From Straminergon stramineum (Eukaryota > Streptophyta > Bryopsida > Hypnales > Calliergonaceae), in contig OY987269.1 in the NCBI GenBank assembly GCA_963920665.1, positions 23,438,501 to 23,502,500 of the forward strand: 64,000 nt of DNA, given 5' to 3'. How positions within the stretch are numbered: position 1 is the stretch's first letter; the number at the start of each line of letters is the position of its first letter. Below are positions 61,542 through 64,000 of this stretch, piece after piece. Under the pieces are notes generated by a model. It was given only the letters and a program-made list of their open reading frames with translations. It did no database searches and was not told where the DNA came from. Made by a program: the position numbers and the translations under genes.

Positions 61542-64000
61542 CTAGCACCATTGCTTTGTGGATTATAATTATGAATTCATTTGGTACATGGATGAATAAG
61601 TTATGTCTTCCTAAGTACTAACTACTCAAGCTTAACTATAACTTTTTTTTTATCGTGAAGTATATTTATGCCTACATAAAAAGTTTGATTGATTTTGTTA
61701 AGATTATTAATGTGAAAGTAATGAAAAGTTGTTTTCAAGCAAATCAAGGCATCTTCCTAGGTATAGCATCTAGGATTTTTTTTTTAGACATTTTTACAAT
61801 CTTTCAAAACAAAATCAACTATAGGATGTAGATTACTTGCTTCAACAATCTCACTATTAATACCAACATGTTTCAATTCTACTTTAGAACTGTAGCAAAT
61901 TCAATTTTTCCTTCTATCTTATTCCCACTTCCATTTAACAATTTTTAGAAAATAAAAATAAATTTTAAACATGGAATTTTTCTCCCAAGATTTTCAACCT
62001 AGATTCCAATCATGAAAGTTCAATCTTCAAAACTTTGTATTGCAAGAAATGAATATTAAAGGGACTCAAAATGTGAAAACCAAATAGAGCAAGGTGTAAG
62101 AAAACATTTTCTTTTCACTTTGAACTCTATCATTTTTCAATCTACATGGTCAAAGTGTCTAATTTTTTTCAAACAATCTCATAGAAGTCTAATACAAGAT
62201 ACTATTGTTGATTATGCAAAATTGGTTGTATTTCATTGCAAACCTTTGTACAAGAGATTGCAATTTTGAAGTGGTTTTGGTGAAACATAGTCATGAAGCT
62301 TATCACACAATAGTTTTGAAATGTGGTCCATAGATCGCATCCATAAGATTGGATCTAATACTATACATTCCAATATTTATCAATATATTCTAGTCCATTT
62401 TGAAGGATCATTTTTGAAGTTTTTTTCTGAGGTGAAACATATTTGTACCCGTTTACTACAAAATATTTGTAAAGCAAAGTCTTAAAACATACAAGGGGTA
62501 GTTTGGTACAATTGACTTACCTTTCGCTAATTTTCATAGAGATTTTATCTATCAATAATATACTTCTAAGCTAAATCTTCTCTCTAAATCATTTTTTGAA
62601 TTTTTGCATATTTTTTACTTAAATCTATAGACAAGTATGCTATTTAATTTTGGTTTAGAAAATTAGTAATGACTTGAAGTATAACTTGGGATGAATGAGA
62701 AGCTATTGTGACAAAACACTACCATAAAGCACTCTATTCAACATCCAATGTTATTTGAATATTTTGAACATTGACTGGATTTAATCCTCAAATGTCTAAT
62801 CAACCATTTTATGGTCATTATTCTACTTCAAGTACTATTTTAGGGTGGAAAAGAACAATTTTTCTAATAATTATTTTTCTTCACAGATTGGATTGGATTG
62901 GATTGGATTGTCTTTCTATTTTATATTCAAATCTAAGATTACTAAGGTCAAACCAAAAGTTATTAGAAAAGTAGCAAAGAGTGTTTAGTATTAGTCTAGT
63001 ATTGATATTCTTTTTATATTGGTGTTCTCCTAGTAGTGCCCAATATTACCTATATTACACTTTAGAGAAAGTATTGATGTTTTCATCATCAAATATTTTG
63101 TATTATTTTGCAATCAATTGGAATTGAAATTTTGACCACTCACAAGAATTCAAATGCTAAAGATAGAAAATTAACTATGTTTTTGGTGAATTTTTGAATT
63201 AAATCTTCAAATTCATTTGAAAAATATATACAAATAGATTAAATTTTTTGAAGATACAAGTATTTTCTACTCTTGATGCTTAGCATTATTTCTATTTAGA
63301 CAAGTTTCAAAAAAATTGTTCAACTTACATTTTATATTCTATTTGTGTTTTGTCTATGTTTGGGTATTTGGAGGTTAATCAACCCCTAAGTACCATACTT
63401 TGGATACAAGTTAGGGGTAATTAAATTCCTCTTGGTGTTCAATCCCTTTCACAATTCCATGCAAGGCTCATGATTTATGTATATTTAAATGAAGGTTAAT
63501 GCTTCATGAGTAGAAATAATTATGAAAATTAGTATTGCAACCATTTTCTTACACAAGACAATTATTACTTGAAAAATAAAACTACTTATTTATTATATTG
63601 CAAAGTATATTTATTGATGTATTTTGTATTCTTGCCAGAAGTGCAAGGGTGGATTGAATGTCTTCCCATGCTCATAATATGATTTTAAAAAATTTAAAAA
63701 TTCAAAATTGACAAAAAATTAATTTTTTTTTTTTATATTTCATTTTGTAGTCCTAACAACCAACCATTGAGCATATTTCATGAATAGAAAATTATATTCA
63801 CTTACCTCACAATCATCTATGTTTTTTTTAGTTTTTCTTTCTTTGAGATTAAAATTTATTTTGAATACAATACTTTTACATATAATTCTTTTGGAGTTCA
63901 TTGTTGCCTTCTCAATTTTCATAGTGTTCATAGTTTTTGCTACTTCCATCTCCATAGTGGCTCTTGCTTGCCCTAAAATAGCGCACTCTCTTTGTTTTGT
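61542..64000. other. AT-rich intergenic DNA, no gene seen
   Basis: No coding motif. It contains a (GATTG)n microsatellite at 62886-62910. CACTACC near 62717 and GTAGTG near 63033 could be mistaken for CACTA ends but have unlike flanks (AAA against CCC). Confidence 0.5.
62886..62910. repeat. (GATTG)n microsatellite
   Basis: Five consecutive GATTG units. Confidence 0.9.

Noticed and set aside
62717..63038. CACTACCATAAAGC ... TAGTAGTG as a further small CACTA element
   Set aside because: The terminal repeats match for only six bases and the flanks (AAA, CCC) are not a duplication.

Overview
The window looks like nuclear DNA of a land plant or a close streptophyte relative. The evidence is multi-exon genes with short GT-AG introns, a plastid-targeted acyl carrier protein, a plastid fibrillin (PAP), an auxin-efflux-type membrane transporter, plant telo-box motifs (AAACCCTA) near genes, and plant-type CACTA and Stowaway-like elements. 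The species cannot be fixed from the sequence. Relics of both a piggyBac and a pogo-type transposase would fit a non-seed lineage, but that is inference.

Layout. AT-rich, gene-free, transposon-dominated blocks (about 1-16000, 21950-27100, 35900-51400 and 58950-64000) alternate with three more GC-balanced gene islands. Every well-supported gene lies on the minus strand. Island 1 (about 16-22 kb) holds a fibrillin/PAP gene (17635-19259, first exon not located) and an uninterrupted plastid ACP gene (21188-21604). Island 2 (27.1-35.7 kb) holds one gene of about 16 exons, with a helical-repeat-like N-terminal half and a WD40 C-terminal half. Island 3 (51.4-58.9 kb) holds a Mem_trans (PIN/PILS-type) carrier gene; 12 exons close in phase, and a further transit-peptide-like first exon is possible.

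Mobile DNA. A decayed piggyBac-type element occupies 1411-12411 and is split by a 6.9-kb CACTA element (2877-9752, 3-bp duplication CCT); removing the CACTA rejoins the transposase reading frame. Two more CACTA-type elements have exact 3-bp duplications (36131-38937, ATG; 47753-49266, AAT) and share internal sequence. A pogo-type transposase relic lies at about 39.5-42.0 kb. Short elements flanked by TTAA or variants, with CCCT-type ends, are scattered at 22, 26-27, 44 and 59 kb and look like non-autonomous relatives of the piggyBac element. A Stowaway-like element, a foldback element and a possible LTR/primer-binding-site remnant complete the picture.

The fibrillin and ACP genes both serve plastid lipid biology but are separate transcription units. 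No prokaryote-style operon logic applies. Exon borders were derived by hand from splice consensus and phase, so they are models.
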